Assembly: GCF_008364825.1 (NCBI RefSeq)
Contig: NZ_VTTO01000018.1
Span: 1 to 64,000 of the forward strand
Origin: Azospirillum sp. B21
GTDB taxonomy: Bacteria; Pseudomonadota; Alphaproteobacteria; Azospirillales; Azospirillaceae
Direction: 5' to 3'
DNA: 64,000 nucleotides
A program made the position numbers and the translations under genes. The notes under the pieces were generated by a model. The model was not told the DNA's origin, made no database searches, and saw only the letters and a program-made list of their open reading frames with translations. Shown piece by piece: positions 43,383 to 52,171 of the stretch; position 1 is the stretch's first letter, and each line of letters starts with the position of its first letter.

Positions 43383-44135
43383 TCACACGCACCGGCCGCC
43401 GTCGATCTCCAGCACCACGCCGGTGATGAAGGCTGCCTCGTCGGAGGCGAGATACAGCGCGGCGTTGGCGACGTCGGAGGGCTGGCCCAGGCGGCCGAGC
43501 GGCACGATGCCCAGCATGCGCGCCCGCTTCTCCGGAGTGTCGCCGCCCATGAAGGTGGCGAGCAGCGGCGTTTCGGTGGCGACCGGAGCCAGCGCGCAGA
43601 CGCGGATGTTGTCGGGCGCCAGTTCCAGCGCCAGCGACTGGGTGATGTTGTGTACCGCGCCCTTGGTGGCGTTGTACCAGACCAGGCCAGGACGCGGACG
43701 CAACCCGGCGGTGGAGCCGAGATTGAGGATCACGCCGGACTTCTGCGCCCGCATCGTCGCCACCACCGCCTTGGAATAGAGGTAGATCGACTTGACGTTC
43801 AGGGCGAAGACGCGGTCGAATTCCTCTTCGGTCACGGTCTCGAATGGGCCGTTGGCATGGGTGGAGCCGGCATTGTTCACCAGGATGTCGAGGCGCCCGA
43901 ATTTCTCGACCGTGGCGGCGATGGTCATCTCGACATCGGCGGTTTTGGTGACGTTGGCGGCGATGCCGATGGCGGCCTCGCCCAGCCGCTCCGCCACCGC
44001 ACGGGCGGCGTCGCCGTTGATGTCCACGACCGCCACGCGGGCGCCCTCGCGCACGAAGGTCTCGGCCATCGCAAGACCCAGGCCCTGCGCCGCCCCGGTG
44101 ATCAGGGCAACCTTGCCGTCCAGGCGCTTCGTCAT
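43383..44135 (-). CDS. Short-chain dehydrogenase/reductase (SDR)
   Basis: A 250-residue classical SDR. The cofactor motif is VALITGAAQGLGLAM, the Asp at VAVVDINGDAA suggests NAD preference, the NNAG motif is present, and the active site has the Ser in LNLGSTAGL and Tyr-x-x-x-Lys in WYNATKG. The tail LASDEAAFITGVVLEIDGG is typical. It lies 92 bp upstream of the CoA transferase in the same direction. It probably oxidises a hydroxyl group of a pathway intermediate; the substrate is unknown. Confidence 0.93.
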   Translation of the reverse strand: MTKRLDGKVALITGAAQGLGLAMAETFVREGARVAVVDINGDAARAVAERLGEAAIGIAANVTKTADVEMTIAATVEKFGRLDILVNNAGSTHANGPFETVTEEEFDRVFALNVKSIYLYSKAVVATMRAQKSGVILNLGSTAGLRPRPGLVWYNATKGAVHNITQSLALELAPDNIRVCALAPVATETPLLATFMGGDTPEKRARMLGIVPLGRLGQPSDVANAALYLASDEAAFITGVVLEIDGGRCV

Positions 44136-44285
44136 TCTCGGTTCCTTCCCCAGGGAATTATGTGGTGATGGGGGGAGGCTATCCGCGCCGAACGGGCCGT
44201 GCTATGGACCATCCGTCATAACTGCTATCAGCAACCAAAGCATAACGGGGTGGAACACGGCCCCAGGCGCCTCCAAAAGTCTCCT

Positions 44286-45245
44286 TCAAAGCGCGCTGTC
44301 CTCCCCCGCGCTGCCGGGAGCGACGACCTTGCCCTTCAGCACGCCGTTGGCGACGCATTTGACGACTTCGACATGGATCAGCCGCAGCAGGGCGCGAGTC
44401 GCCTTCGATACCGGCTGATGCAGCGGCGTCGCGGTGACCAGCATGGCATGCATGTCCTTAGACGTGATCTCGCGCGCGATCAGCCGGCCCTGGCGCACCT
44501 CGCGGTGGACGGCGCCGAAGGGAAGGATGGTCGATCCCATTCCCTCCTCCACCAATTGCTTGATGGCGGTGACGGAGTCGATCTCCATATCGACCTGCAG
44601 ATCGATGTCGGCCCGGCGCACCGCCGCATCCACCACCCGGCGCAGGCCGTTTTCCAGGCCGGGCAGCACGAAACGCAGGTCGGCCAGCATCTCCACCTCG
44701 ACCGGCCCGTCGTTGCCGGCACCGGCGTCCTTCGCCGACTGCACCAGGAGCAGGTTCTCCACCAGCAGCGGCGACGACAGCATGCTGCGCCCGCGCCGGG
44801 CGTCGTAAAGGACGGCGAGGTCGAGGCGTCCGCCCTCCACCCATTCCAGCAGCGTGCCGCTGAACACCTCGTGGATGCGCAGCGTGGCGTCGGGATAGTT
44901 CTCGTGGAACCGGCGGGCCAGCGGCGCCCCCAGCGTTGCGCAGATCGATGGGGGCAGACCCAGGGTGACGGACCCGGTCAGCCGTTCCGACTGGTCCTGG
45001 ATCTCCTCCTTGATCTCCGACAGCGCGCCCAGCAGATGGCGGACCACGTCGTACAGCTTGCGCCCTTGCTGGGTCAGCGACACGCCGCGTCCATGACGGT
45101 AGAACAGGCTGGTGCGCAGCTCGTGCTCCAGCTTCTGGACCTGCCGGCTCAGCGCCGGCTGCGTGATGCCCAGCTTGACCGAGGCCTTGGAGAAGCTGCC
45201 AAGATCGGCCACCTGAACGAAATAGCGCAGTTCCAGAAGTTCCAT
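44286..45245 (-). CDS. LysR-family transcriptional regulator
   Basis: A 319-residue LysR-type regulator. The N-terminal HTH (YFVQVADLGSFSKASVKLGI, then TQPALSRQVQKLE) is classical, and the periplasmic-binding-protein-like effector domain follows (SVTLGLPPSICATLGAPLA). It lies among genes for acyl-CoA catabolism, in the same direction as its likely targets rather than divergent from them. The effector is probably a dicarboxylate or its CoA ester (inference). Confidence 0.93.
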   Translation of the reverse strand: MELLELRYFVQVADLGSFSKASVKLGITQPALSRQVQKLEHELRTSLFYRHGRGVSLTQQGRKLYDVVRHLLGALSEIKEEIQDQSERLTGSVTLGLPPSICATLGAPLARRFHENYPDATLRIHEVFSGTLLEWVEGGRLDLAVLYDARRGRSMLSSPLLVENLLLVQSAKDAGAGNDGPVEVEMLADLRFVLPGLENGLRRVVDAAVRRADIDLQVDMEIDSVTAIKQLVEEGMGSTILPFGAVHREVRQGRLIAREITSKDMHAMLVTATPLHQPVSKATRALLRLIHVEVVKCVANGVLKGKVVAPGSAGEDSAL

Positions 45246-45347
45246 CGCGGGCGGCCTTGTCCTTTCAGTCCTCCCCGTCGGATAGCGAATACGCCGGTAT
45301 GATACAAGCGTGGTCGCGACAGGTCAGTTCCGCCCGCCCGGCACCCC

Positions 45348-47051
45348 TCAATTGCGGCGCGACAGCAATCCACGTGCGACCACCTGGGCCTGGATTTCCG
45401 CCGCTCCTTCGAAGATGTTCAGGATACGGGCGTCGCACAGCACCCGGCTGACCGGATATTCGACGGCGTAGCCGTTGCCGCCATGGATTTGCACCGAGTT
45501 GTCGGCGTTCGACCAGGCGACGCGCGCAGCCAGCAGCTTCGCCATGCCGGCTTCGATGTCGCAGCGACGGTCGCTGTCCTTCTCCCGCGCGGCGAAATAG
45601 GTCAGCTGGCGGGCGATCATCGTTTCCACCGCCATCCAGGCCAGCTTGCCGGCGACGCGCGGGAAGGCGGCGAGCGGACGGCCGAACTGGACGCGCTCCT
45701 GGGCATAGCGCAGGCCAAGCTCCATGGCGTTCTGCGCCACGCCGACGGCACGGGCGGCGGTCTGCACGCGGGCGGATTCGAAGGTCGCCATCAACTGCTT
45801 GAAGCCCTGGCCCTCGACGCCGCCCAGCAGGTTCTCGCGGGGGACGGCGAAGCCGTCGAAGCCGATTTCATATTCCTTCATGCCGCGATAGCCCAGCACC
45901 GGGATCTCGCCGCCGCTCATGCCCTCCGCCGGAAAGGGATCATCCTCGGTGCCGCGCGGCTTCTCGGCCAGCAGCATCGACAGGCCGCGATAGCCGGGGG
46001 CGTCCGGATCGGTGCGCACCAGCAGCGTCATCAGATCCGACCGGCTGCCATGGGTGATCCAGGTCTTCGCCCCGGTGACGCGGTAGAGGTCGCCGTCCGG
46101 CACCGCGCGGGTGCGCAGGCTGCCCAGGTCGGACCCGGTGTTGGGCTCGGTGAACACGGCGGTCGGCAGGATCTCGCCCGACGCGATGCGCGGCAGCCAG
46201 CGCGCCCGCTGTTCGGCGGTGCCGCCCATGCGGATCAGTTCGGCCGCGATCTCCGCACGGGTGCCGAGAGAACCGACGCCGATGTAGCCGCGCGACAGTT
46301 CCTCCGTCACCACGCACATGGCGAGCTTGCCCATGCCCAGCCCGCCGTCCTCCTCCGGCACGGTCAGGCCGAACACGCCCATCTCCGCCATCTGCTCGAC
46401 GACGGCAAGTGGGATCAGCTCGTCCTTCAGATGCCAGTCGTGGGCATGCGGCTCCACCGCGTCGGCCACGAAGCGGCGGAACTGGTCGCGGACCATGTCC
46501 AGCGCCTCGTCCTCTAGGGCCGCGTCGCCGAAGCCGCCGCCATGCAGCGCATCGGTCAGCAGTTCGGCGATGCGCAGCCGCAGGCCGGAGGCGTTGCCGG
46601 CGGCGATCAGCCGGCGCACCGCCTCGGTGCGGAAGGCGTCCCGCTCCGCCTCGCCCAGCCCGAAATCGGCGGGCCGGACGATTTCGCCCTGGCTCATCGC
46701 CAGACCGCCGTCGAGCTGGGCCAGATACTCGCCAAACGCCGCCTGGAGCATGGCCGCTTCCAGTTCGCCCAGCCGGCCGGCGTGATCCAGCCGGTCCGCC
46801 CAGCCCCGCATCTGGCGCAATGCCGCGGCATAGGTCGCGACCCAGGCGAAGCCATGCGCCGCCACCTGATGGCGGTCGAGCAGTGCGGCGTCCACGCGCC
46901 CATCCGGCGCCACCAGCGCCGCGACGCCGCGCTCCGCCGCCTCAGCCAACTGCGCCACCGCGTCGAGCGCCGAGGCCGTGGCCTGCAGCAAGTCGGGAAG
47001 CAGATGCGGATGGGCTTCGGACGGGCTGACGGTGCTCAAGGTGGAAGACAT
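45348..47051 (-). CDS. mcd: (2S)-methylsuccinyl-CoA dehydrogenase
   Basis: A 567-residue acyl-CoA dehydrogenase with a roughly 170-residue N-terminal extension (HQVAAHGFAWVATYAAALRQ, then AFGEYLAQLDGGLAMSQGE) that ordinary dehydrogenases lack and that marks the methylsuccinyl-CoA dehydrogenase family of the ethylmalonyl-CoA pathway. The catalytic core has FGLTVPEEDGGLGMGKLAMC, TAVFTEPNTGSDLGSLRTRA and the C-terminal LQIHGGNGYAVEYPVSRVLC-type block (here VQIHGG). It oxidises (2S)-methylsuccinyl-CoA to mesaconyl-C1-CoA and passes electrons to ETF, which is encoded in this window. It lies 73 bp downstream of the E1-like gene, probably in one transcript. Confidence 0.88.
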   Translation of the reverse strand: MSSTLSTVSPSEAHPHLLPDLLQATASALDAVAQLAEAAERGVAALVAPDGRVDAALLDRHQVAAHGFAWVATYAAALRQMRGWADRLDHAGRLGELEAAMLQAAFGEYLAQLDGGLAMSQGEIVRPADFGLGEAERDAFRTEAVRRLIAAGNASGLRLRIAELLTDALHGGGFGDAALEDEALDMVRDQFRRFVADAVEPHAHDWHLKDELIPLAVVEQMAEMGVFGLTVPEEDGGLGMGKLAMCVVTEELSRGYIGVGSLGTRAEIAAELIRMGGTAEQRARWLPRIASGEILPTAVFTEPNTGSDLGSLRTRAVPDGDLYRVTGAKTWITHGSRSDLMTLLVRTDPDAPGYRGLSMLLAEKPRGTEDDPFPAEGMSGGEIPVLGYRGMKEYEIGFDGFAVPRENLLGGVEGQGFKQLMATFESARVQTAARAVGVAQNAMELGLRYAQERVQFGRPLAAFPRVAGKLAWMAVETMIARQLTYFAAREKDSDRRCDIEAGMAKLLAARVAWSNADNSVQIHGGNGYAVEYPVSRVLCDARILNIFEGAAEIQAQVVARGLLSRRN

Positions 47052-47124
47052 CGGCGCGTTTCCCCGGTGTTCGTTGTACGGTGTTTGCTATCAGGTCAAA
47101 CTGTCGCTGAAGACGGGCGGCTCG

Positions 47125-49809
47125 TCACTCCGCTGCCGCTTTTCCGCGGGACGGCAGGGAGGCCTCGATTCCGGCGGCGGCCACTCCGGCGAAGGCCTGC
47201 TCAACCAACCGGCGCTGGTCGGCGTCGTGATCGCCGTGGAAGCTGCCGGCGGGAGAGGCCGCCTCGGCACGGGCCACGCAGGCGACGCGCGGCTCGGCAC
47301 AGCCGGCAGCCCCCCGCAATGCCTCCAGCCGGCGGTCGAGGTAGGTCCAGGCGCCCAGGTTTTCCGGCTCCTCCTGCACCCACAGGCAGGATGCGTCCGG
47401 CCAACGGCGGAACAGAGCCGACAGTTCGGCCTCGGGCAACGGATACAGCATCTCCAGCCGCACCACCGCCACATCCTCGACACCCAGGGCGGCGCGTTCC
47501 CGCTCCAGCTCATAAGCCAGCTTGCCGCTGCACAGCAGGATGCGACTGACGCGCTCGCCGGCGGTGACGACGACCGGCTGGAACCCGGTGCCGGACGCGA
47601 AGTCGGCCAGCGCCGACACCGCCGCCGGCAAGCGCAGCAGGGTCTTCGGGCTCAGCACCACCAGCGGCTTGCGGTCGCGCCGCAGCATCTGCCGGCGCAA
47701 CAGGTGGAAGTAGTTTGCCGGGGTGGACGGATGCGCGATGCGGATGTTGTCGCGCGCCGCCATCTGGAGGAAGCGCTCCGGCCGGGCGGAGGAATGCTCC
47801 GGCCCCTGCCCTTCCAGCCCGTGCGGCAGCAGGATGACGAGGCCGGAGGGCTGGCGCCACTTGTCCTCCGCGCTGACGACGAACTGGTCGATCATGATCT
47901 GGGCGCCGTTGGCGAAATCGCCGAACTGCGCCTCCCAGATCACCAGCGCGTCGGGCCGCTCCAGGCTGTAGCCGTATTCGAAGCCGAGCACGGCATATTC
48001 CGACAGCGGGCTGTTGACCACGTCGAAGCGGGCCTGGGTGACGCCCAGATGGTTCAGGGTGACATGGCGCTTCCCGGTGACCGCATCGGTCAGGGCGAAA
48101 TGCCGGTGGGAGAAGGCGCCGCGCACCACGTCCTGGCCGGTCAGCCGCACCGGCACCCCGTCGGCCAGCAGCGTGGCGAAGGCCAGCGCCTCGCCGGTCG
48201 CCCAGTCCAGCGGCTCCTCGGCGCGGCGGCGGATGACGCGCTCCACCTTGCGGTCGACCGTCAGTCCGCCGGGGATGGCGGCCAGCGCCGCCAGCAGGGC
48301 CTGCAGCCGGTCGGGACCGATGCCGGTGTCCGGTTCGACGGCAGCCGATCCGCCGGAAGCGAACGGCGCCCAGCGTCCGCCTGGGAAGCCGTCATGGTTC
48401 GGCCGGTGATCGGCGGCGGCGGCAAGCGCCTCCTGGAAGCGGGCCTTGTGCCCGGCGGCAAGCGCTTCGACGGCGCCCTCCCCGACTACCCCTTCGGCGG
48501 CCAGACGCCCGGCATAGAGCACGCGTACGGGCGGGTGGGCGTCGATCGCCGCGTAGTCCAACGGCTGGGTGAAGCGCGGCTCGTCGATCTCGTTGTGACC
48601 GTTGCGGCGGTAACCGACGAGGTCGATCACCGCATCGCGCCCGTGCGTCTGCCGGAAAGCGACCGCGAGGTCGGCAGCCTGCAGCGCCGCGTCCGGATCG
48701 TCGGCGTTGACGTGCAGGATAGGGCTGTCCACCGCCTTCCACAGCCCGGTGCAATGGAGGGAGGTCCGCGCCTCGTCGCGTTCGGTGGTGAAGCCGATCT
48801 GGTTGTTGACGATGATATGGATGGTGCCGGCAACGGTGAAGCCGGCGACGCCGGACAGTTGCAGCGCCTCGGTCACGCTGCCTTGGCCGATCACGCTCGC
48901 GTCGGTGTGCAGCAGCACGCACAACACCTGGCGAGCCTCGCCGCCCTGCTCCCGGACCAGATCCTGACGCGCCCGCGCACGGCCCAGGGTGACCGGATTG
49001 ATCGCCTCCAGATGCGACGGGTTGGGGGACAGGGTCAACGCCAGTGTTCCTTCCCCGAAGGACAGGCTGCTTTCCACCCCCATGTGATAGGGGACGTCGG
49101 CGGGAACCGGCGGGTCGGCCTGGAAGGGATGCATGCCCTTGATGCCGGCAAAGAGTTCGACCAGCGGTTTGCCCAGCACATTGGCCATCAGGCTGAGCCG
49201 GCCGCGATGCATGGTTCCGACCTGCACCTCGGTGACGCCCGCAGCAGCCGCTGCCGCGAGGATGCGGTCCAGCAGCGGAATCAACGTCTCCATTCCCTCC
49301 GCGCCGAACCGCTTCTTCGTCGGGTAGCGGGTGCCGAGCAGCCTTTCGAATTCCTCCGCCGCGCTCAGCAGCGACATCGCCCGGCGACGTGCCTCCGCCG
49401 ATGGGGCGGCAGCGGTCCCCTCATAGGCGTCGCGCAGCCAGGACCGCAGAGCCGGATCGTCGATATGGGCGGTTTCCAGCGTCAGCGTGCCCTGATAGAG
49501 CCGGCGCAGCCGCAAGGTCTCCGCATCCTCGGACGCCGGCCCGGCGGGAGGCGCGGTACGGCCCAGCGGATCGAGGGCGGCGGCGGCATGGCCGCGCTGG
49601 CGGATTTCCTCCTGCTGCAGCGACAGCCGATCGGTCGCCGGCCCGCCGGATGCCGGCAAGGCCGGAGTGACCGCGCCCAGTTCGTCCAGGATCTGGAAGA
49701 CGGCGCGCCAGCTCACGTCCACCGACGCAGGATCGTCGCGGAAGCGCTCCTGCAACGCTTCGAGATAGGCGGCCCCGGCGGCGTTGAGCGGAGAGGACGG
49801 CCTAGACAT
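47125..49809 (-). CDS. 2-oxoglutarate-dehydrogenase-like E1 component
   Basis: An 894-residue TPP-dependent E1 of the SucA/OGDH/DHTKD1 family, somewhat shorter than typical SucA (about 930-980). Landmarks are KKRFGAEGMETLIPLLDRIL, TMHRGRLSLMANVLGKPLVE, HTDASVIGQGSVTEALQLSG, IVNNQIGFTTERDEA and GYRRNGHNEIDEPRFTQPL. The usual PHRGRL is MHRGRL here, and GDAAFAGQG reads TDASVIGQG, so the substrate pocket may differ from that of 2-oxoglutarate dehydrogenase. No E2 or E3 gene is seen nearby, so it probably borrows the central ones. Next to mcd, an E1 making methylsuccinyl-CoA from 3-methyl-2-oxoglutarate would be logical; this is inference. Confidence 0.85.
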   Translation of the reverse strand: MSRPSSPLNAAGAAYLEALQERFRDDPASVDVSWRAVFQILDELGAVTPALPASGGPATDRLSLQQEEIRQRGHAAAALDPLGRTAPPAGPASEDAETLRLRRLYQGTLTLETAHIDDPALRSWLRDAYEGTAAAPSAEARRRAMSLLSAAEEFERLLGTRYPTKKRFGAEGMETLIPLLDRILAAAAAAGVTEVQVGTMHRGRLSLMANVLGKPLVELFAGIKGMHPFQADPPVPADVPYHMGVESSLSFGEGTLALTLSPNPSHLEAINPVTLGRARARQDLVREQGGEARQVLCVLLHTDASVIGQGSVTEALQLSGVAGFTVAGTIHIIVNNQIGFTTERDEARTSLHCTGLWKAVDSPILHVNADDPDAALQAADLAVAFRQTHGRDAVIDLVGYRRNGHNEIDEPRFTQPLDYAAIDAHPPVRVLYAGRLAAEGVVGEGAVEALAAGHKARFQEALAAAADHRPNHDGFPGGRWAPFASGGSAAVEPDTGIGPDRLQALLAALAAIPGGLTVDRKVERVIRRRAEEPLDWATGEALAFATLLADGVPVRLTGQDVVRGAFSHRHFALTDAVTGKRHVTLNHLGVTQARFDVVNSPLSEYAVLGFEYGYSLERPDALVIWEAQFGDFANGAQIMIDQFVVSAEDKWRQPSGLVILLPHGLEGQGPEHSSARPERFLQMAARDNIRIAHPSTPANYFHLLRRQMLRRDRKPLVVLSPKTLLRLPAAVSALADFASGTGFQPVVVTAGERVSRILLCSGKLAYELERERAALGVEDVAVVRLEMLYPLPEAELSALFRRWPDASCLWVQEEPENLGAWTYLDRRLEALRGAAGCAEPRVACVARAEAASPAGSFHGDHDADQRRLVEQAFAGVAAAGIEASLPSRGKAAAE

Positions 49810-50318
49810 GGCGCTTACCGTTCATGCGGTTGAACATCCGTCGTTTGAGGCGGTTGGGAACAGTTCGCCACAGACTATCGATCGGCCGCCCGTCGCGGAG
49901 CGCATGGCGTGCCTGTAACAGATATTCATTGCGGGCATAGCAAACCGTCAGCACCCACCCCGGTTTCGCAGGGCACCGCGGGGCTCGGCCGAAACAGTTT
50001 GTGTGGCTGATGGCTTGCTTGGCTTATGGCTGGTATGCCCACGAAACACATTCCTCTGTGCGGCCGCTTGCTCCACTGTCAGGGTCACCACATGGACCCG
50101 GCCGTTGTCGGCCAGTTGCCATCGTCCCCAGGAACAGACACCGCCAATTCCACGGACCCCGCGAGCAAGGAGACGTCGCCCCCGCCGTCAGTCGTTAGAA
50201 AACAGGATGTCAATCTGCTCCTTGCCGAACAGACGGATGTCTTGGCGACGACAGCGGCCGCGGAGGTTCAGCCGATATCGTGCCGTCACACAACAAGAAC
50301 TTCGGGAGGAACAACAGC
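49810..50318. promoter_or_regulatory. Divergent promoter region between the E1 and TRAP operons
   Basis: About 500 bp without a supportable gene separates the leftward E1/mcd unit from the rightward TRAP operon. It should hold both promoters and LysR sites, but I cannot define them by eye. GGGAGGA at 50304-50310 is a strong ribosome binding site for the TRAP binding protein. Confidence 0.45.
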
Positions 50319-51404
50319 ATGAAGCGCCGTCAATTCTTCAAGGGTGCCGCCGTCGCCGCCGGTGCCTCCACGCTTGCGGCCCCGGCCATCGCACAGTCGG
50401 AGCCGACGATCCGCTGGCGCTGCGTGTCCAGCTTCCCGAAGAACATCGACGTGCTCTATGGCAGCGCCGAGGTGATGGCGAAGAACGTCGCCGAGGCCAC
50501 AGACGGCAAGTTCCAGATCCAGGTCTTCGCCGCCGGCGAGGTGGTCCCGGCGCTGCAGGCGCTGGACGCCGCCAGCAATGACACCGTCGAGATGTGCCAT
50601 ACCGCGTCCTACTATTATGTCGGCAAGGATCCGGCCTTCGCCTTCGGCTGCTGCCTGCCCTTCGGCCTGAACACCCGCCAGCAGAACGCTTGGTTCTATC
50701 ACGGCGAAGGCGGCAAGCTGCTGGAGGAGTTCTATGCCGGCTACAACCTGAAGGCGCTTGCCGGCGGCAACACCGGCTCCCAGATGGGCGGCTGGTTCCG
50801 CAACGAGATCAAGAGTGTCGAGGACCTGAAGGGTCTGAAGTTCCGCATCTCCGGCCTGGGCGGCCAGATCCTGGCCAAGCTGGGCGTGGTGGCGCAGCAG
50901 GTCGGCGGCGGCGACATCTACCCGGCGCTGGAACGCGGCACCATCGACGCCGCGGAGTTCAACGGTCCCTACGACGACGAAAAGCTCGGGCTCTACAAGA
51001 TCGCGCCCAACTATTATTATCCGGGCTGGTGGGACGGCACCTCGCTCCAGCATTTCTTCATCAACACCAACCGCTGGAACAGCCTGCCGAAACACTATCA
51101 GGCTGCCCTGACCGCGGCCGCGGCGCTGGCAAACGTCGACAGCGTCGCGCGCTACGACGTGCTGAACCCGGCGGCCCTGAAGCGCGTGGTCGCCAGCGGC
51201 GCCAAGCTGCGCGCCTTCCCGCAGGACGTGCTGCAGGCCAGCCACAAGGCGGCGATGGACCTCTATGACGAGCTGTCGGAAAAGAACCCGGCCTTCAAGA
51301 AGTTCTACGAGAGCTACCGCCGCTTCCAGAACGATTCGAACCTGTGGCTCCAGGCATCGGAATATGCCTACGACAGTGCCACCCTTCGCCTGACCCGGCG
51401 CTGA
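50319..51404 (+). CDS. TRAP transporter substrate-binding protein, TakP-like (2-oxo acid)
   Basis: A 361-residue DctP-family periplasmic protein. The N-terminus MKRRQFFKGAAVAAGAST has a twin-arginine-type signal. The mature part follows the TakP pattern (GGWFRNEIKSVEDLKGLKFR, GGDIYPALERGTIDAAEFNG, PYDDEKLGLYKIAPNYYYPG); TakP proteins bind pyruvate and other 2-oxo acids, with sodium as co-ligand. The conserved Arg in LKGLKFRISG should bind the carboxylate. It feeds the DctQ and DctM proteins encoded next. Confidence 0.9.
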   Translation: MKRRQFFKGAAVAAGASTLAAPAIAQSEPTIRWRCVSSFPKNIDVLYGSAEVMAKNVAEATDGKFQIQVFAAGEVVPALQALDAASNDTVEMCHTASYYYVGKDPAFAFGCCLPFGLNTRQQNAWFYHGEGGKLLEEFYAGYNLKALAGGNTGSQMGGWFRNEIKSVEDLKGLKFRISGLGGQILAKLGVVAQQVGGGDIYPALERGTIDAAEFNGPYDDEKLGLYKIAPNYYYPGWWDGTSLQHFFINTNRWNSLPKHYQAALTAAAALANVDSVARYDVLNPAALKRVVASGAKLRAFPQDVLQASHKAAMDLYDELSEKNPAFKKFYESYRRFQNDSNLWLQASEYAYDSATLRLTRR

Positions 51405-51516
51405 TCCGCCGTCTCTCCGTGCGATATCCCAGCCATGACCGGGTGGCGGCACAGCCGCTCCCGGCCGTGGCGTCGTCGCGGCGTTCGCGACCGGTCTTCC
51501 GGGAGAAGCTGCCCCC

Positions 51517-52164
51517 ATGACGAGACCACCCCCCTCCCCCCTGATGACGGCCCTCGTGCGGGCTTGCCAACTGGTCGACACGGTCACCGCGTGGCTGGGC
51601 AAGACGATATCCTGGCTGATCCTGCTGGCGATCCTGGTGTCGGCCGTCAACGCCGTCGTCCGCAAGCTGTTCGACGTCAGCTCCAACTCGTGGCTCGAAC
51701 TGCAATGGGTGCTGTTCGCCGCCGTGTTCCTGCTCTGCTCCCCCTGGACGCTGCGGGACGACGAACACATCCGCATCGACATCGTCAACGCGATGCTGAG
51801 AAAGCGCGCGCGCGACGGCATCGACCTGTTCGGCCATATCGCCTTCCTGCTGCCTTTCAGCTTCGTGATGATGATCACCTCCTGGCCCTTCGCACTCGCC
51901 TCCTTCACTATCGAAGAGCAATCGATGAACGCGGGCGGCTTGCCGCAATGGCCGGCGAAGCTGCTGATCCCCCTGGGCTTCACCGTACTGTTCGTCCAGG
52001 GCCTGTCCGAGCTGGTCAAGCGCGCCGCGATCATGGCCGGCCATCTGGAGGATGCCAATCAGCGGGCCGGGGGTCATCAGGCGGCCGCCGAGGCCGAGGC
52101 CGAGCGGCTGCTCGCCGCCGAGCGCGAGCGAACCGCCCATCCCGACACCCTTCCCAGCCGGTAG
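51517..52164 (+). CDS. TRAP transporter small permease DctQ
   Basis: A 215-residue membrane protein with four predicted helices. ISWLILLAILVSAVNAVVRK and SSNSWLELQWVLFAAVFLLC carry the typical DctQ residues (N-x-x-x-R-K, W-x-x-E). It connects the binding protein to the large permease. The hydrophilic C-terminal tail is Ala/Glu-rich. It lies 7 bp upstream of the DctM gene. Confidence 0.92.
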   Translation: MTRPPPSPLMTALVRACQLVDTVTAWLGKTISWLILLAILVSAVNAVVRKLFDVSSNSWLELQWVLFAAVFLLCSPWTLRDDEHIRIDIVNAMLRKRARDGIDLFGHIAFLLPFSFVMMITSWPFALASFTIEEQSMNAGGLPQWPAKLLIPLGFTVLFVQGLSELVKRAAIMAGHLEDANQRAGGHQAAAEAEAERLLAAERERTAHPDTLPSR

Positions 52165-52171
52165 ACGCGCG

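Noticed and set aside
46978-49833. 951-codon plus-strand frame opposite the E1 gene
   Set aside because: Antisense shadow of a clear 2-oxoglutarate-dehydrogenase-like gene; no recognisable domain.
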